From Streptomyces sp. LUP30 (lineage in GTDB: Bacteria > Actinomycetota > Actinomycetes > Streptomycetales > Streptomycetaceae): a DNA stretch of 64,000 nucleotides. Both the position numbers and the translations under genes were made by a program. The stretch lies in the NCBI RefSeq assembly GCF_001746365.1, contig NZ_MJAJ01000041.1, positions 18,919 through 82,918 on the forward strand. Reading direction: 5' to 3'. Positions within the stretch are counted from its first letter, which is position 1. Each line of letters starts with the position of its first letter. Below the pieces are notes generated by a model, which was not told where the DNA came from, ran no database searches, and saw only the letters and a program-made list of their open reading frames with translations. This document shows positions 7,545-15,961 of this stretch, piece after piece.

Positions 7545-8888
7545 CTAGAGGTCGGCGGACCCGGCCGCGGCCCGCAGTGCCGCCCAGTCCGGCAGCTTCA
7601 CCACGTCCCGCCCCAGCGAGACGCCCAGCGCCGCCTCGGCCCGCTCGATCGCCAGCCACCCCGTCCAACCGACGGGCTCGGCCCCCATGGCCCGCAGCGA
7701 GTCGAGCGGATCGCCGGGCAGCCGCCGCCGGGCGAGAGCGGCGGCGTCCTCCAGCAGGGCCGTCGCGGTCTCCTTCGCGCACGGCCGGTTGGTGCCGATC
7801 ACACCGGTCGGTCCCCGTTTGATCCAGCCCGCCACGTACTCGCCCGGCGCGACCTCGCCCGCGCGCACCACCCGCCCCGCGAGATGCGGCACCGTGCCCC
7901 TCTCCGCGTCGAACGGCAACCCCTCCACGGGCACCCCGCGATACCCCACCGACCGCAGCACCAGCTGCGCCTCGACGTCCTCGTACCGGCCGGTGCCCGT
8001 GACGCCGCCGCGCCCGTCCGGAGCCGTGCGCTCCAGGCGCACCGCTCCCACCCGGCCTTCCGCGGCGAGCAGTCCGACGGGCCGCAGGAAGAACCGGAGC
8101 CGGATCCGCCGCCGGGCACCGCGGGCCGGCGTCGCGGCCCAGCCGCGCAGCACCTCCACGTTGCGCCGCTGCGCCGCCGGCAGCCCGGACGGATCGCCGT
8201 ACGCCGGGTCGGACGCCAGCTCGGCCTCGTCGACGACCACCTCGGTGTCGGGCAGCCCGCCCAGCTCGCGCAGTTCCTTGGTGGTGAAGCGCGCCTGGGA
8301 CGGGCCGCGCCGCCCCACCATGTGGATCTCGGTCACTCCGCTCGCGGACAGCGCGCTCAGCGCCGTCTGCGGCATGTCGGTGGGGCTCAGCTCGGCCGCG
8401 CCCCGGGCCAGCATCCGGGTGACGTCCACCGCGACGTTCCCGACACCCACCACGACGGCCGCGCGGACGTCCCGGACGAAACCGCCGGTGGTGGCGTCCG
8501 GGTGCGCGCTGTACCAGGACACGAAGTCCGTCGCCGACCAGCTGCCGGGCAGGTCCTCGCCGGGGACCCCGAGGCGGCGGTCCGACGCGGCGCCCATGCA
8601 GTACACCACCGCGTGGTACAGCTCGCGCAGCCGTGCCACGGGCACCCCGTCCGCGCCGACCCGCACCCCGCCGAGGAAACGCACCCGCTCGTGTTCGAAG
8701 ACCGTGCGCAGGCTGTGCTGCAGCGACTTGATCTTCTCGTGGTCGGGAGCGACGCCGTAGCGCACGAGGCCGTAGGGACACGGCAGGCGGTCCAGGACGT
8801 CGACGAGCACCTCTGGATCCTGCTGGACCAGGCTTTGTGCGGTATAGACCCCACTCGGTCCTGAACCGACGACGGCGACACGCAGCAC
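7545..8888 (-). CDS. FprA-like ferredoxin--NADP+ reductase
   Basis: FAD enzyme of the adrenodoxin-reductase/FprA family (447 aa, family norm ~450). It moves electrons between NADPH and ferredoxin, typically to feed cytochromes P450 or other monooxygenases. Visible motifs: N-terminal FAD fold VVGSGPSGVYTAQ (residues 6-18), PYGLVRYGVAPDHEKIK (about 38-54), NADP fold VVGVGNVAVDVTRM (about 146-159), and the C-terminal GWIKRGPTGVIGTNR segment that contacts FAD. The start is a clear ATG with AAGGAG about six bases upstream (minus strand). It stands alone; no ferredoxin or P450 gene is adjacent, so the partner is unknown. Confidence 0.9.
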   Translation of the reverse strand: MLRVAVVGSGPSGVYTAQSLVQQDPEVLVDVLDRLPCPYGLVRYGVAPDHEKIKSLQHSLRTVFEHERVRFLGGVRVGADGVPVARLRELYHAVVYCMGAASDRRLGVPGEDLPGSWSATDFVSWYSAHPDATTGGFVRDVRAAVVVGVGNVAVDVTRMLARGAAELSPTDMPQTALSALSASGVTEIHMVGRRGPSQARFTTKELRELGGLPDTEVVVDEAELASDPAYGDPSGLPAAQRRNVEVLRGWAATPARGARRRIRLRFFLRPVGLLAAEGRVGAVRLERTAPDGRGGVTGTGRYEDVEAQLVLRSVGYRGVPVEGLPFDAERGTVPHLAGRVVRAGEVAPGEYVAGWIKRGPTGVIGTNRPCAKETATALLEDAAALARRRLPGDPLDSLRAMGAEPVGWTGWLAIERAEAALGVSLGRDVVKLPDWAALRAAAGSADL

Positions 8889-9035
8889 GGCGGAACTCCT
8901 TGCCCGCGGGGTACGGAGATGAGCGCTGGTGTCTCCAGCATCGCACCGGTGCCGCTCCGCTGACAGGGGGCTGTGTCCTCGCGGGGTACGCGTGTCCGTT
9001 CGTATGGAAAGTGATCATGCGGTTACGTTGCGTGT

Positions 9036-9716
9036 ATGCCGGAAGCGTCGTTTCTTGATCTTTCTGATCGTTCCGCCGAGGACGGCACGGTGTCCGTGTG
9101 GCCGGCGTGGGAGGTCCGGGAGGGGGGAGTCGCCACTTCCTGGTTCCAGGTCCGGCTGGCCTTCGCCGACGGCGCGTGCGTAGAGCTGCTGGCGGTGGTC
9201 CGCGACGGCCGCGTCTCCGTCGAGGACGTCCGGGCTCGTCCGCCCCTGACCTTCGACGACCTGACGGTGCTCGCGGACTGGATCGCGGGGCCGCTGTTCG
9301 ACAGGTGCGACGCGGGCGGCGTCCACGCCGAGGACACGCGCAGCGCACGGCACCCACGGGACGGACGGGACGGACGGGATGAACGGGATGAACGGGATGG
9401 ACACGACGCACCGCACTCGTCGGACCCGGTCGGCACGGCAGGCGCGCCGGACGCACCGAGCGCGGCTGCCGACGCGGGCGGGGAGCAGGCGGGGGCGGGC
9501 AGGGCGTTCGACGGCCGACGGGGCCGCCCGGCCCGGCCGCGCGGCGTGGAGGGGCGCCGGCTCGTGGCGCAGGAGTACCGCGCCGCTCAGGAGGCGGGCG
9601 TGGACCCGGTCCTCGCGGTCATGTGCGCGACGGGACACAGTCGGCGCAGATCGCTCCGACTGATCGCGCAGGCGCGGGACGCCGGATACCTGACGCCCCG
9701 CCACGCGCGCCGCTGA
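9036..9716 (+). CDS. Hypothetical protein (possibly DUF6214-like)
   Basis: A 226-residue soluble protein that I do not recognise with confidence; the layout recalls Streptomyces DUF6214 proteins. Residues 1-90 form a compact, mixed domain (WPAWEVREGG, WFQVRLAFADG, VELLAVVRDGRVSVEDVRA). Residues 105-165 are low complexity, including RDGRDGRDERDERDG, encoded by a 9-bp repeat. The last 55 residues are a basic helical region (EYRAAQEAGVDPVLAVM, GHSRRRSLRLIAQARDAGYL) resembling a small DNA-binding or partner-binding helix bundle. A TACGTT hexamer at 9024-9029 would give a transcript starting at about the ATG, suggesting a leaderless mRNA. It diverges from the ferredoxin reductase gene. Confidence 0.6.
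   Translation: MPEASFLDLSDRSAEDGTVSVWPAWEVREGGVATSWFQVRLAFADGACVELLAVVRDGRVSVEDVRARPPLTFDDLTVLADWIAGPLFDRCDAGGVHAEDTRSARHPRDGRDGRDERDERDGHDAPHSSDPVGTAGAPDAPSAAADAGGEQAGAGRAFDGRRGRPARPRGVEGRRLVAQEYRAAQEAGVDPVLAVMCATGHSRRRSLRLIAQARDAGYLTPRHARR
9357..9401 (+). repeat. 9-bp x 5 in-frame microsatellite
   Basis: Five consecutive copies of CGGGAYGRA lie in frame inside the preceding gene and encode Arg-Asp-Gly or Arg-Asp-Glu triplets. Because the unit is three codons, copy-number change would preserve the frame. Confidence 0.85.
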
Positions 9717-9783
9717 CCATTGCGCGCCGCTGACCGTTTCCGCGCCGTTCGCCCGGATGGGCGGCGGGCGGCGGGCGGGGAAG

Positions 9784-10422
9784 TCACCGCATGCCGCGCA
9801 TCCGGGTGATCTCGCTCGTCTGCTGTGCGATCACGTCGTCCGCCATCTCCTCGATCTGCACGTTGTTGCCCTGCGCCTTGACGTCCGCGGCCATGGTGAG
9901 CGCGCCCTCGTGGTGGGTGATCATCAAAGTGAGGAAGAGGGCGTCGAACGTCTTGCCGCGCGCCCCGCGCAGCTCGGTCAGCTGGGCCTCGGTCGCCATC
10001 CCGGGCATGGCGGTGTGGTCGTGCCCGCCGCTCGCCGACGCCCTGCCGTGCGTCGTGAGCCAGCCCTTCATGGCCTCGATCTCCGGCCCCTGCGCCGCGG
10101 AGATGCGCAGAGCCAGCCGCTTGACGTCGCCCGAGTCGGCGCGGTCCGGGACGAGCCCGGTCATCTCCAGGGCCTGGGCGTGGTGCTGGATCATCATCCG
10201 CGCGTACGAGACGTCGGACGCGTTCGGGGTGTCGTCGTCGGTGCGCTGCTCGGCCGCTTCCTCGGGGGAAAGGGTCCGGTTCGCGTCACCCGGCCTGCCG
10301 GGCGCGATCACCGAAGGGCCGTCGGCCGCAGACGGCTTGGCGTCCGGGCCGGAGTCGCAGCCGGCGAGGGCGAGTGCCAGCAACAGCGCGGCCGAGGCGA
10401 GGGGCTTGCGGCGGACCGGCAC
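9784..10422 (-). CDS. DUF305 lipoprotein
   Basis: A predicted lipoprotein of 212 residues: the signal peptide (LASAALLLALALAGC) ends in an LAGC lipobox, giving Cys21 as the lipidated residue. The rest is a DUF305 (ferritin-like four-helix) domain with the duplicated metal-ligand-like motifs ARMMIQHHAQALEM (about 72-85) and LTLMITHHEGALTMA (about 164-178), and a His/Met-rich loop (GGHDHTAMPGM). DUF305 proteins are often found with copper-handling or redox genes; the duplicated HH/M pattern is compatible with metal binding but no role is established. It diverges from an LVIVD-repeat exported protein across 200 bases. Confidence 0.85.
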   Translation of the reverse strand: MPVRRKPLASAALLLALALAGCDSGPDAKPSAADGPSVIAPGRPGDANRTLSPEEAAEQRTDDDTPNASDVSYARMMIQHHAQALEMTGLVPDRADSGDVKRLALRISAAQGPEIEAMKGWLTTHGRASASGGHDHTAMPGMATEAQLTELRGARGKTFDALFLTLMITHHEGALTMAADVKAQGNNVQIEEMADDVIAQQTSEITRMRGMR

Positions 10423-10624
10423 AACTACCTCCTGGGGTAGGTGAGTTGGGATCGGCGGGTTGAGGACGGGGCCGTCCTCGCCTGGATCTGTGCACCGCTG
10501 ATCGCATCACTGAACAGAAAGACTCATTACGCGTGCGTTGCCAACCCTTGATATGTGCATGATGAAGACGATACTTCGGAGCACCGTGATCCGTTCCCCG
10601 TGAACGGTGACAAGGGAGGATGCA

Positions 10625-12127
10625 GTGACCCTGTTGAACGATCCTCGAACACGACGCAGACGGCTGGGAGTCGCCGCCGCGTGCACCGGTCTCCTCGCCG
10701 CACTCCTGACGGCGGTCCCGGCGGCCGCGACCCCCGACCCGGGGGACGGAACCGCCGTGGAGCAGGAGGTCTCGCCCGGCGCCAGGGCCGACGCGGCCGC
10801 GGCGATCGCCGACGGCGAGATACCCGGGAAGGATGAGATCGTCCACTCCGCCAACATCGAGCACCTGGCGAACATCCCCAAGGACGCCCTGCCGGGCACC
10901 AACTCGGACCTGGCCTTCCAGGGCAGGTACGCCTTCGCCGGCAACTACGACGGCTTCCGCGTCTTCGACATCAGCAACCCGAGGTCGCCGAAGACCGTGG
11001 CCCAGGTGCTCTGCCCCGGCTCACAGAACGACGTCTCCGTATCGGGGGACCTGCTCTTCCTGTCGACCGACTCCTCGCGCAGCGACAGCAGTTGCAACAG
11101 CACCACCCAGCCGGTGACCGAGAAGTCCTCCTGGGAGGGCATGAAGGTCTTCGACATCAGCGACAAGGCGAACCCGAAGTACGTCGCCGCCGTGGAGACC
11201 GCCTGCGGCTCGCACACCCACACCCTGGTGCCCGAGCGCAAGAACGTCTACATCTACGTGTCCTCGTACTCGCCCAGCGCCGCCTACCCCGACTGCCAGC
11301 CTCCGCACGACGGCATCTCGGTCATCAAGGTGCCCCGCAAGGCGCCCGAGAAGGCGGCGGTCGTGAGCTTCCCCGTGCTGTTCCCGGGTGAGGGCCCGGA
11401 CGGCGGCGGCAACCCCGGCGGGCCGACCAACCCCGGCGTGTCCAAGACCACCGGCTGCCACGACATCACCGTGCTGCCGGAGAAGGACCTGGCGGCCGGC
11501 GCCTGCATGGGCGACGGGATCCTGTTCTCCATCAAGGACCCGGAGCACCCGAAGGTCATCGACCAGGTGCAGGACAACGTCAACTTCGCGTTCTGGCACT
11601 CCGCGACCTTCAACCAGAAGGCGAACAAGGTCGTGTTCACCGACGAGCTCGGCGGCGGCGGAGCCGCCACCTGCAACGAGGCGACCGGCCCGAACCGCGG
11701 CGCCGACGGCATCTACGACATCGTCGGCAAGGGGGACCAGCGCAAACTCGTCTTCCGCGGTTACTACAAGATCCCCCGTCACCAGGCGGACACCGAGAAC
11801 TGCGTCGCCCACAACGGCTCCCTGATCCCGGTGAAGGGCAAGGACCTCATGGTCCAGGCCTGGTACCAGGGCGGCGTCTCCGTATGGGACTTCACCGACT
11901 CGGCGAAGCCGAAGGAGATCGCCTACTTCGAGCGCGGCCCGCTGAACACCACGACCCTGCAGACCGGCGGCTCGTGGTCGGCGTACTACTACAACGGCTA
12001 CATCTACTCCAACGACATCGCCAAGGGCTTCGACGTGCTGAAGCTCGACGACAAGCGCACGGACCCCGCGAAGCGGGTGCGTCTGCGCGAACTCAACGTC
12101 CAGACGCAGCCGGACTACTTCGGCTGA
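10625..12127 (+). CDS. Secreted LVIVD-repeat (beta-propeller) protein
   Basis: A 500-residue exported protein. The N-terminus (DPRTRRRRLG plus a hydrophobic core ending AAATPD) is a signal peptide with a Tat-like arginine run. The mature part contains repeated LVIVD-type beta-propeller blades, recognisable as FDISNPRSPK (about 120) and FDISDKANPK (about 178), plus KDPEHPKVID and FTDSAKPKEI. It has several conserved Cys residues (CPGSQ, SCNST, CGSH, CHDI, CMGD), consistent with an oxidised extracellular fold. LVIVD proteins have no known enzymatic activity. GTG 10625 is preferred over GTG 10607 because GGGAGG (10614-10619) sits five bases upstream. Its 3' end overlaps the convergent TetR gene by 13 bases. 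Confidence 0.85.
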   Translation: MTLLNDPRTRRRRLGVAAACTGLLAALLTAVPAAATPDPGDGTAVEQEVSPGARADAAAAIADGEIPGKDEIVHSANIEHLANIPKDALPGTNSDLAFQGRYAFAGNYDGFRVFDISNPRSPKTVAQVLCPGSQNDVSVSGDLLFLSTDSSRSDSSCNSTTQPVTEKSSWEGMKVFDISDKANPKYVAAVETACGSHTHTLVPERKNVYIYVSSYSPSAAYPDCQPPHDGISVIKVPRKAPEKAAVVSFPVLFPGEGPDGGGNPGGPTNPGVSKTTGCHDITVLPEKDLAAGACMGDGILFSIKDPEHPKVIDQVQDNVNFAFWHSATFNQKANKVVFTDELGGGGAATCNEATGPNRGADGIYDIVGKGDQRKLVFRGYYKIPRHQADTENCVAHNGSLIPVKGKDLMVQAWYQGGVSVWDFTDSAKPKEIAYFERGPLNTTTLQTGGSWSAYYYNGYIYSNDIAKGFDVLKLDDKRTDPAKRVRLRELNVQTQPDYFG

Positions 12128-12789
12128 TCCCCGGCCGGCAGGTCCGTCGCGAAGAAGCGCGACAGATCGGTGGCGCATCCCCCGCCGGGTGCTTCGGCGT
12201 CCGGCGGGACCCCCTGCTCCCAGTCGAGGCGATAGCGCGCGAACAGGTCGGCGCGCAGTCTGACGAGCGGCAGGGGCACGTTCGGCAGCACCATCGAGTA
12301 GACGGCGCCCATCAGTTGGGAGCGCAGCATCGGATAGTCGTGGTCGGCGTCCTGTGAGCCGTGCCGAGCCGCGGTCTCCCGCAGGAGTTCGGCCAGTCGC
12401 TGCTGCTCCGGGCACTGCAGGAAGCCCTCGGCCTGGAGCAGACCCGCCATGTGCTGACGCATCAGCACCGTGCGGTCCCGGGCCAGCCCCATGATCGCGT
12501 CGATGGCCCGCGCCATGCGCTCGCGGCCGTCCGCGGTGTGCGGCTCGCTCTCCAGCGCCTCTTCGAGCGTGCGGTGCATCAGGCGGTGCACCGCCGACTG
12601 CACCAGTTGGCGCTTGCCGGGGAAGTAGTACGACACCAGACCGCGCGCCGTGCCCGCCCGGTCCGCGATGTCGCCGAGGGTCGTGGCCTCGTATCCGCGC
12701 TCGCCCACCAGCTCCACCGCGGCCTGCAGGAGCCGTTCCCGGGAACGCCGCCGCAATTCTTCATTGACCGAGGCGCTGCGCGGGGACAT
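12115..12789 (-). CDS. TetR-family transcriptional regulator
   Basis: A 224-residue TetR-type repressor. The N-terminal DNA-binding domain (about 8-60) has RLLQAAVELVGERGYEATTLGDIADRAGTARGLVSYYFPGK, written here in pieces: RLLQAAVEL, GERGYEATT, the recognition helix GLVSYYFPGK. The ligand domain follows, with a variable C-terminus. Start 12789 is chosen for the GCAGGAGTT Shine-Dalgarno sequence; the frame continues upstream through the promoter/operator. A TATAGT -10 and an overlapping palindrome precede it, so it is probably autoregulated. The only neighbours are the convergent LVIVD gene and an unrelated HAD gene, so its target is not evident; it may regulate only itself or distant genes. 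Confidence 0.88.
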   Translation of the reverse strand: MSPRSASVNEELRRRSRERLLQAAVELVGERGYEATTLGDIADRAGTARGLVSYYFPGKRQLVQSAVHRLMHRTLEEALESEPHTADGRERMARAIDAIMGLARDRTVLMRQHMAGLLQAEGFLQCPEQQRLAELLRETAARHGSQDADHDYPMLRSQLMGAVYSMVLPNVPLPLVRLRADLFARYRLDWEQGVPPDAEAPGGGCATDLSRFFATDLPAGDQPK

Positions 12790-12804
12790 TCTGTAACTCC
12801 TGCG

Positions 12805-12828
12805 TTGACTGGCTGCCAGCCAACTATA
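12805..12828 (-). promoter_or_regulatory. tetR promoter with overlapping palindrome
   Basis: On the minus strand TATAGT (12823-12828) is a good -10. It is immediately followed by TTGGCTGGC-A-GCCAGTCAA (12805-12823), a 19-bp palindrome with one mismatched pair. This is the size and symmetry of a TetR operator and lies at the transcription start, 16 bases before the TetR ATG. Confidence 0.65.
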
Positions 12829-12986
12829 CTCAGGAACCCCGGTCGGTTCCGAAACGGAGTCCACCGGGCTGCCGCCTGCTCTGGGCGACGCGGGGGATCG
12901 TCCAGAGTGGGCGTGCTTTTCCCGTCATGGTGTCCTGAGGCTACCGTCGCCTGGACGTACGCGGGGCGTACACGGGGCTCCTCGGC

Positions 12987-13676
12987 TCAGCCCACCAGCT
13001 CCAGCACCGGCCGCAGCCCGTCCGGGCGTTCCGCCGCCGGCAGATGGTCCACGAAGTGCACCGCACAGCCCAGCGCGGCCGCACCGCCGTCCGCCCACCG
13101 GTTGTCACCCACCATCAGGGTCCTGCGGGGGTCGGCCCCCAGCGCCTCGCACGCGATCGTGAACAGCCGTGCGTCCGGCTTCTGCACGCCGTGCTCGTAC
13201 GACAGCGTGTACGTGTCGACGTACGCGTCGAGCCCGTGCTCCCGGAACACGGGCCGCAGATCCCAGCCGATGTTGCTGACCACGCCCACCCGCAGACCGC
13301 GCTCGCGCAACTCGCTCAGCACGGCGAGGGCGTCGGGATACGGGGACCAGGCCGCCGGGGCCATGTGCCGTTCGTACAGGGCGTCGTGCAACGCCGGGTC
13401 CGGCAACGGCACCTGCCGGCACAGACCGGTGTACGCGGCCCGGTGCAGCTCCGCACTCTCGTCCCGCACCCGCCACAGCTCGGCCAGCTCGTCAGGCACC
13501 CGGACGGGAGACGCCCCGCCCGGCAGCGCGCCGGCCGCCTCCAGGGCCCGTGCCTTCTCGGCCAGCTCCGACCCGGGCATCGCCAGGCCTGCCGCGCGCA
13601 GCACCGACCGCAGCCAGGACTCGGCGGACTCGATGCGGAAGAGGGTTCCGGAGAAGTCGAACAGCACGCTCGTCAT
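12987..13676 (-). CDS. HAD-family hydrolase
   Basis: A haloacid-dehalogenase-superfamily phosphatase-like hydrolase of 229 residues. Motif I is FDFSGTLF at residues 6-13, where the usual second Asp is replaced by Ser (DxSGT rather than DxDGT); this occurs in some subfamilies. Motif II is VVSNIGWD (about 130), Lys of motif III is in VQKPDARLF (about 165), and motif IV is MVGDNRWADGGAA (about 190). The substrate cannot be read from the sequence. ATG 13676 has AGGATGG just upstream; the open frame extends to 13859 but those residues are basic low-complexity and not family-like. Confidence 0.85.
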   Translation of the reverse strand: MTSVLFDFSGTLFRIESAESWLRSVLRAAGLAMPGSELAEKARALEAAGALPGGASPVRVPDELAELWRVRDESAELHRAAYTGLCRQVPLPDPALHDALYERHMAPAAWSPYPDALAVLSELRERGLRVGVVSNIGWDLRPVFREHGLDAYVDTYTLSYEHGVQKPDARLFTIACEALGADPRRTLMVGDNRWADGGAAALGCAVHFVDHLPAAERPDGLRPVLELVG

Positions 13677-13908
13677 GACAGCCATCCTATGAATCACGCC
13701 GGCCTCACCGCCCGCTGTTCCGGGCGACCGACTGCCCACCGTCGCGGACTGCGTGGGCGGTGGGGACGGAAGTTCGGGCCGGTGGCGCCGGCGCGAGCCG
13801 GTGCGTTCCGGTGGTGAACGCGCGAGCCGTTTGCTCACCGCGCTGTGACGGGGTTTCATCCGGCGGCGTGCGCCGTCGGGTTCGCCCCCTGGTGGTCCTG
13901 GCGTCCGG

Positions 13909-14580
13909 TCAGGGACGCCAGCGCAGGTGTGCCGCGATCGCCAGCGCCGCCAGCGCGGCTCCGAGCAGCCAGCCGGCCAGGACGTCCGAGGGCCAGTGCA
14001 CCCCCAGCCAGATCCTCGTCAGTCCCACGCCCGCCACGGAGGTCACCGCCACCGTGAGCGCCGTGCGCCACACCACGGGGCCCGCGCCGTGCCGGTGGAG
14101 CAGCCACAGCAGGAGGCCGGCCACCACGGTGGCGGTCAGGGCGTGCCCGGAGGGGTATGCCGCGTAGTGCGCCGAGTCGACGGGGTCGGGCCAGACCGGA
14201 CGGGCACGGCCGACCGCAGCCTTGAGCGCCTGCTGGATCAGCGTGCCCAGCGCGGCCGCGGTCACCAGCCATCCGGCGGTCCACCAGTCCGTGTGCCGCC
14301 ACACCAGCCAACCGGCCACCGCCGCGCCCAGCAGGCGCACGGTCATCGGATCCCAGACCCAGTCGGTGAGGATGCGGCAGACCCGGGTGACGCCGGGACC
14401 GGCGAGGGCCCAGCGGTGGGCGGTGCGGGCGACGTCGCGGTCGGCGGAGACCAGAGGGCCCCACTCGCCCACGACCGGGACGAGGAGGAGAACGGAGCAC
14501 AGGCCCAGGACCAGGGCGACGCGGGCGGCCGTGCGCTGGGCAACGGTACGGGGCGGGGACTCGACGGTCGGGCAGTGCAT
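13909..14580 (-). CDS. PAP2-superfamily membrane phosphatase
   Basis: A 223-residue integral membrane phosphatase with about six predicted helices. The three PAP2 catalytic motifs are present: KAAVGRARP (motif 1), PSGHALT (motif 2), and TRIWLGVHWPSDVLAG (motif 3, with Thr instead of the usual Ser before Arg). Such enzymes dephosphorylate lipid phosphates, for example phosphatidate or undecaprenyl diphosphate. ATG 14580 starts the hydrophobic protein; the 5' extension of the frame to 14889 is Arg/Pro/Gly-rich and unlikely to be translated. No lipid-metabolism neighbour narrows the substrate. Confidence 0.88.
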   Translation of the reverse strand: MHCPTVESPPRTVAQRTAARVALVLGLCSVLLLVPVVGEWGPLVSADRDVARTAHRWALAGPGVTRVCRILTDWVWDPMTVRLLGAAVAGWLVWRHTDWWTAGWLVTAAALGTLIQQALKAAVGRARPVWPDPVDSAHYAAYPSGHALTATVVAGLLLWLLHRHGAGPVVWRTALTVAVTSVAGVGLTRIWLGVHWPSDVLAGWLLGAALAALAIAAHLRWRP

Positions 14581-14941
14581 ACGACGATCCTCGCCGACCG
14601 AGGGCTCCGGAGGCGAACCCCGGTTGCGGCGGGGCCTCTCGGGCGAGCGACCGAGCCGCCGGTCGCCGTCGGGGGACGCGGGCCCGCTCCGTCGTCCGGG
14701 CCCGCCGTCCGCCGCCCCCGGTCGAGGAAGTCGTCCAGGTCCCTGTCCGGGGATGCCCTTCGGCCCGCCGGCACGGGCGGCTCCAGTGACGTCGTCCCCG
14801 GCTGCCCCGGCCCCACGGGGCGCTCGTCCACCCCGCCGTGTCGGATGCTTCCACCGCCCGCCCGCCTTTGCCTTCGGCTCACTTGGCACACCGGTCGGCC
14901 CTCGGCCGCCGGCGGGGCCGCTCGGCCGGCCCTGCAGAAGG
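14581..14941. other. 361-base gap without a supported gene
   Basis: Between the PAP2 gene and the M56 peptidase gene, both minus strand. All six frames are largely open because of base composition, but none shows a ribosome binding site with a plausible protein. I see no strong hairpin or promoter; presumably it holds the PAP2 promoter. Confidence 0.5.
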
Positions 14942-15877
14942 TCAGCCCAGCGCGCGCAGTCCCGGCACCAGTGTCACGAGCACCGGGATCACCGGAACCA
15001 GCGAGGCCGCCGCCGTCAGTCGCAGCCTGCGGGCCGCGGTGAGCCGGTCGGGTGCGGTGAGCAACCGGTCCACACGCTGCGGGAGATGGGCCCGGGGGGC
15101 GGGGGAGGGGCCGAACACGCCCCGGCCCTCGTTGAGTTCGACCAGGGCCAGCGCGGTGGTCAACCGGCCGAAGCGGCGCGAGGCCATGTCGTCGGCGGAC
15201 AGTTCGACCAGCCGGTGCATCTCGCCTTGGAACGCGGTGAACACCGCAACCCGCGGGAACCCGGTGGCCAACGCCGTCGAACAGTGCAGCAGCCAGTCGT
15301 GCCGCGCCTGGGCGTGTCCCTGCTCGTGGGCGAGCACGGCATCCAGCTGACGTCCTTTCAGGCGACGCAACGTGCCGGTGCTCACGACCAGTCGGGGCGG
15401 CGAACCCGCCAGCCACCACGCCTCGGGCCGCTCGCCCTCCAAGACCAGCAGGCTTGCGGGCGTGGCCCCCTCGCCCGGCAACAGCGGCGCTCGCAGGCTG
15501 AGTTCGGCGGTCCGGGACCTGCGGCGGGTCCGGCTGCGGAGCACCTCCCGGACCAGCATCGCCCCGCTCCACAGTCCGCCGCAGGCGAGCGCCACCGCGG
15601 TCGCCGGGGCCCACGGGCCGGTCGCGCCCAGTGCGTACGCCTCCACCACAGCCCTCGGGGCCGGGGCGAAGAGCTCCCCGCGCACCGCCTGCCAGGCGGC
15701 CGCCGCGCTGAGCGTCATCGACAGCGCACAGCACAGCAGGACCGCGGCGACCGCGCACTGCCACGCCCAGAGGGCGATCACCGGTTCGCGGTCCGGCCAG
15801 TCGGCCCGGGCGATCAGCCGGGGGGCGACCACGGCGGTCAGCGCGCCGAACAGCAGCAGGACCGCGGGGACCATCAT
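14942..15877 (-). CDS. M56-family membrane metallopeptidase
   Basis: A 311-residue membrane protease of the M56 (BlaR1/MecR1-like) family without a sensor domain. Predicted helices: about 2-22, 38-58, 92-112 and 278-306. The zinc site is AVLAHEQGHAQARH (HExxH at about 190) with a downstream ELSADDMA acid motif. In firmicutes such proteins cleave a BlaI-type repressor; in Streptomyces a BlaI gene usually sits beside the peptidase, but none is visible here. ATG 15877 has AAGGTG six bases upstream. It lies 84 bases downstream of the DUF5134 gene, same strand, and the two are often neighbours in this genus. Confidence 0.85.
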   Translation of the reverse strand: MMVPAVLLLFGALTAVVAPRLIARADWPDREPVIALWAWQCAVAAVLLCCALSMTLSAAAAWQAVRGELFAPAPRAVVEAYALGATGPWAPATAVALACGGLWSGAMLVREVLRSRTRRRSRTAELSLRAPLLPGEGATPASLLVLEGERPEAWWLAGSPPRLVVSTGTLRRLKGRQLDAVLAHEQGHAQARHDWLLHCSTALATGFPRVAVFTAFQGEMHRLVELSADDMASRRFGRLTTALALVELNEGRGVFGPSPAPRAHLPQRVDRLLTAPDRLTAARRLRLTAAASLVPVIPVLVTLVPGLRALG

Positions 15878-15961
15878 GGGCAGCACCTTATGAGCGGCGC
15901 ACCGCTCGGGAGTACGACTTCCGTCGGCGAAGTGACGCAGGCCACGCCCCGGATCCCGGGA

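Noticed and set aside
7315..9456. 713-codon minus-strand frame over the ferredoxin reductase gene
   Set aside because: Same-strand frame-shifted shadow of the reductase gene, Arg-rich without domains.
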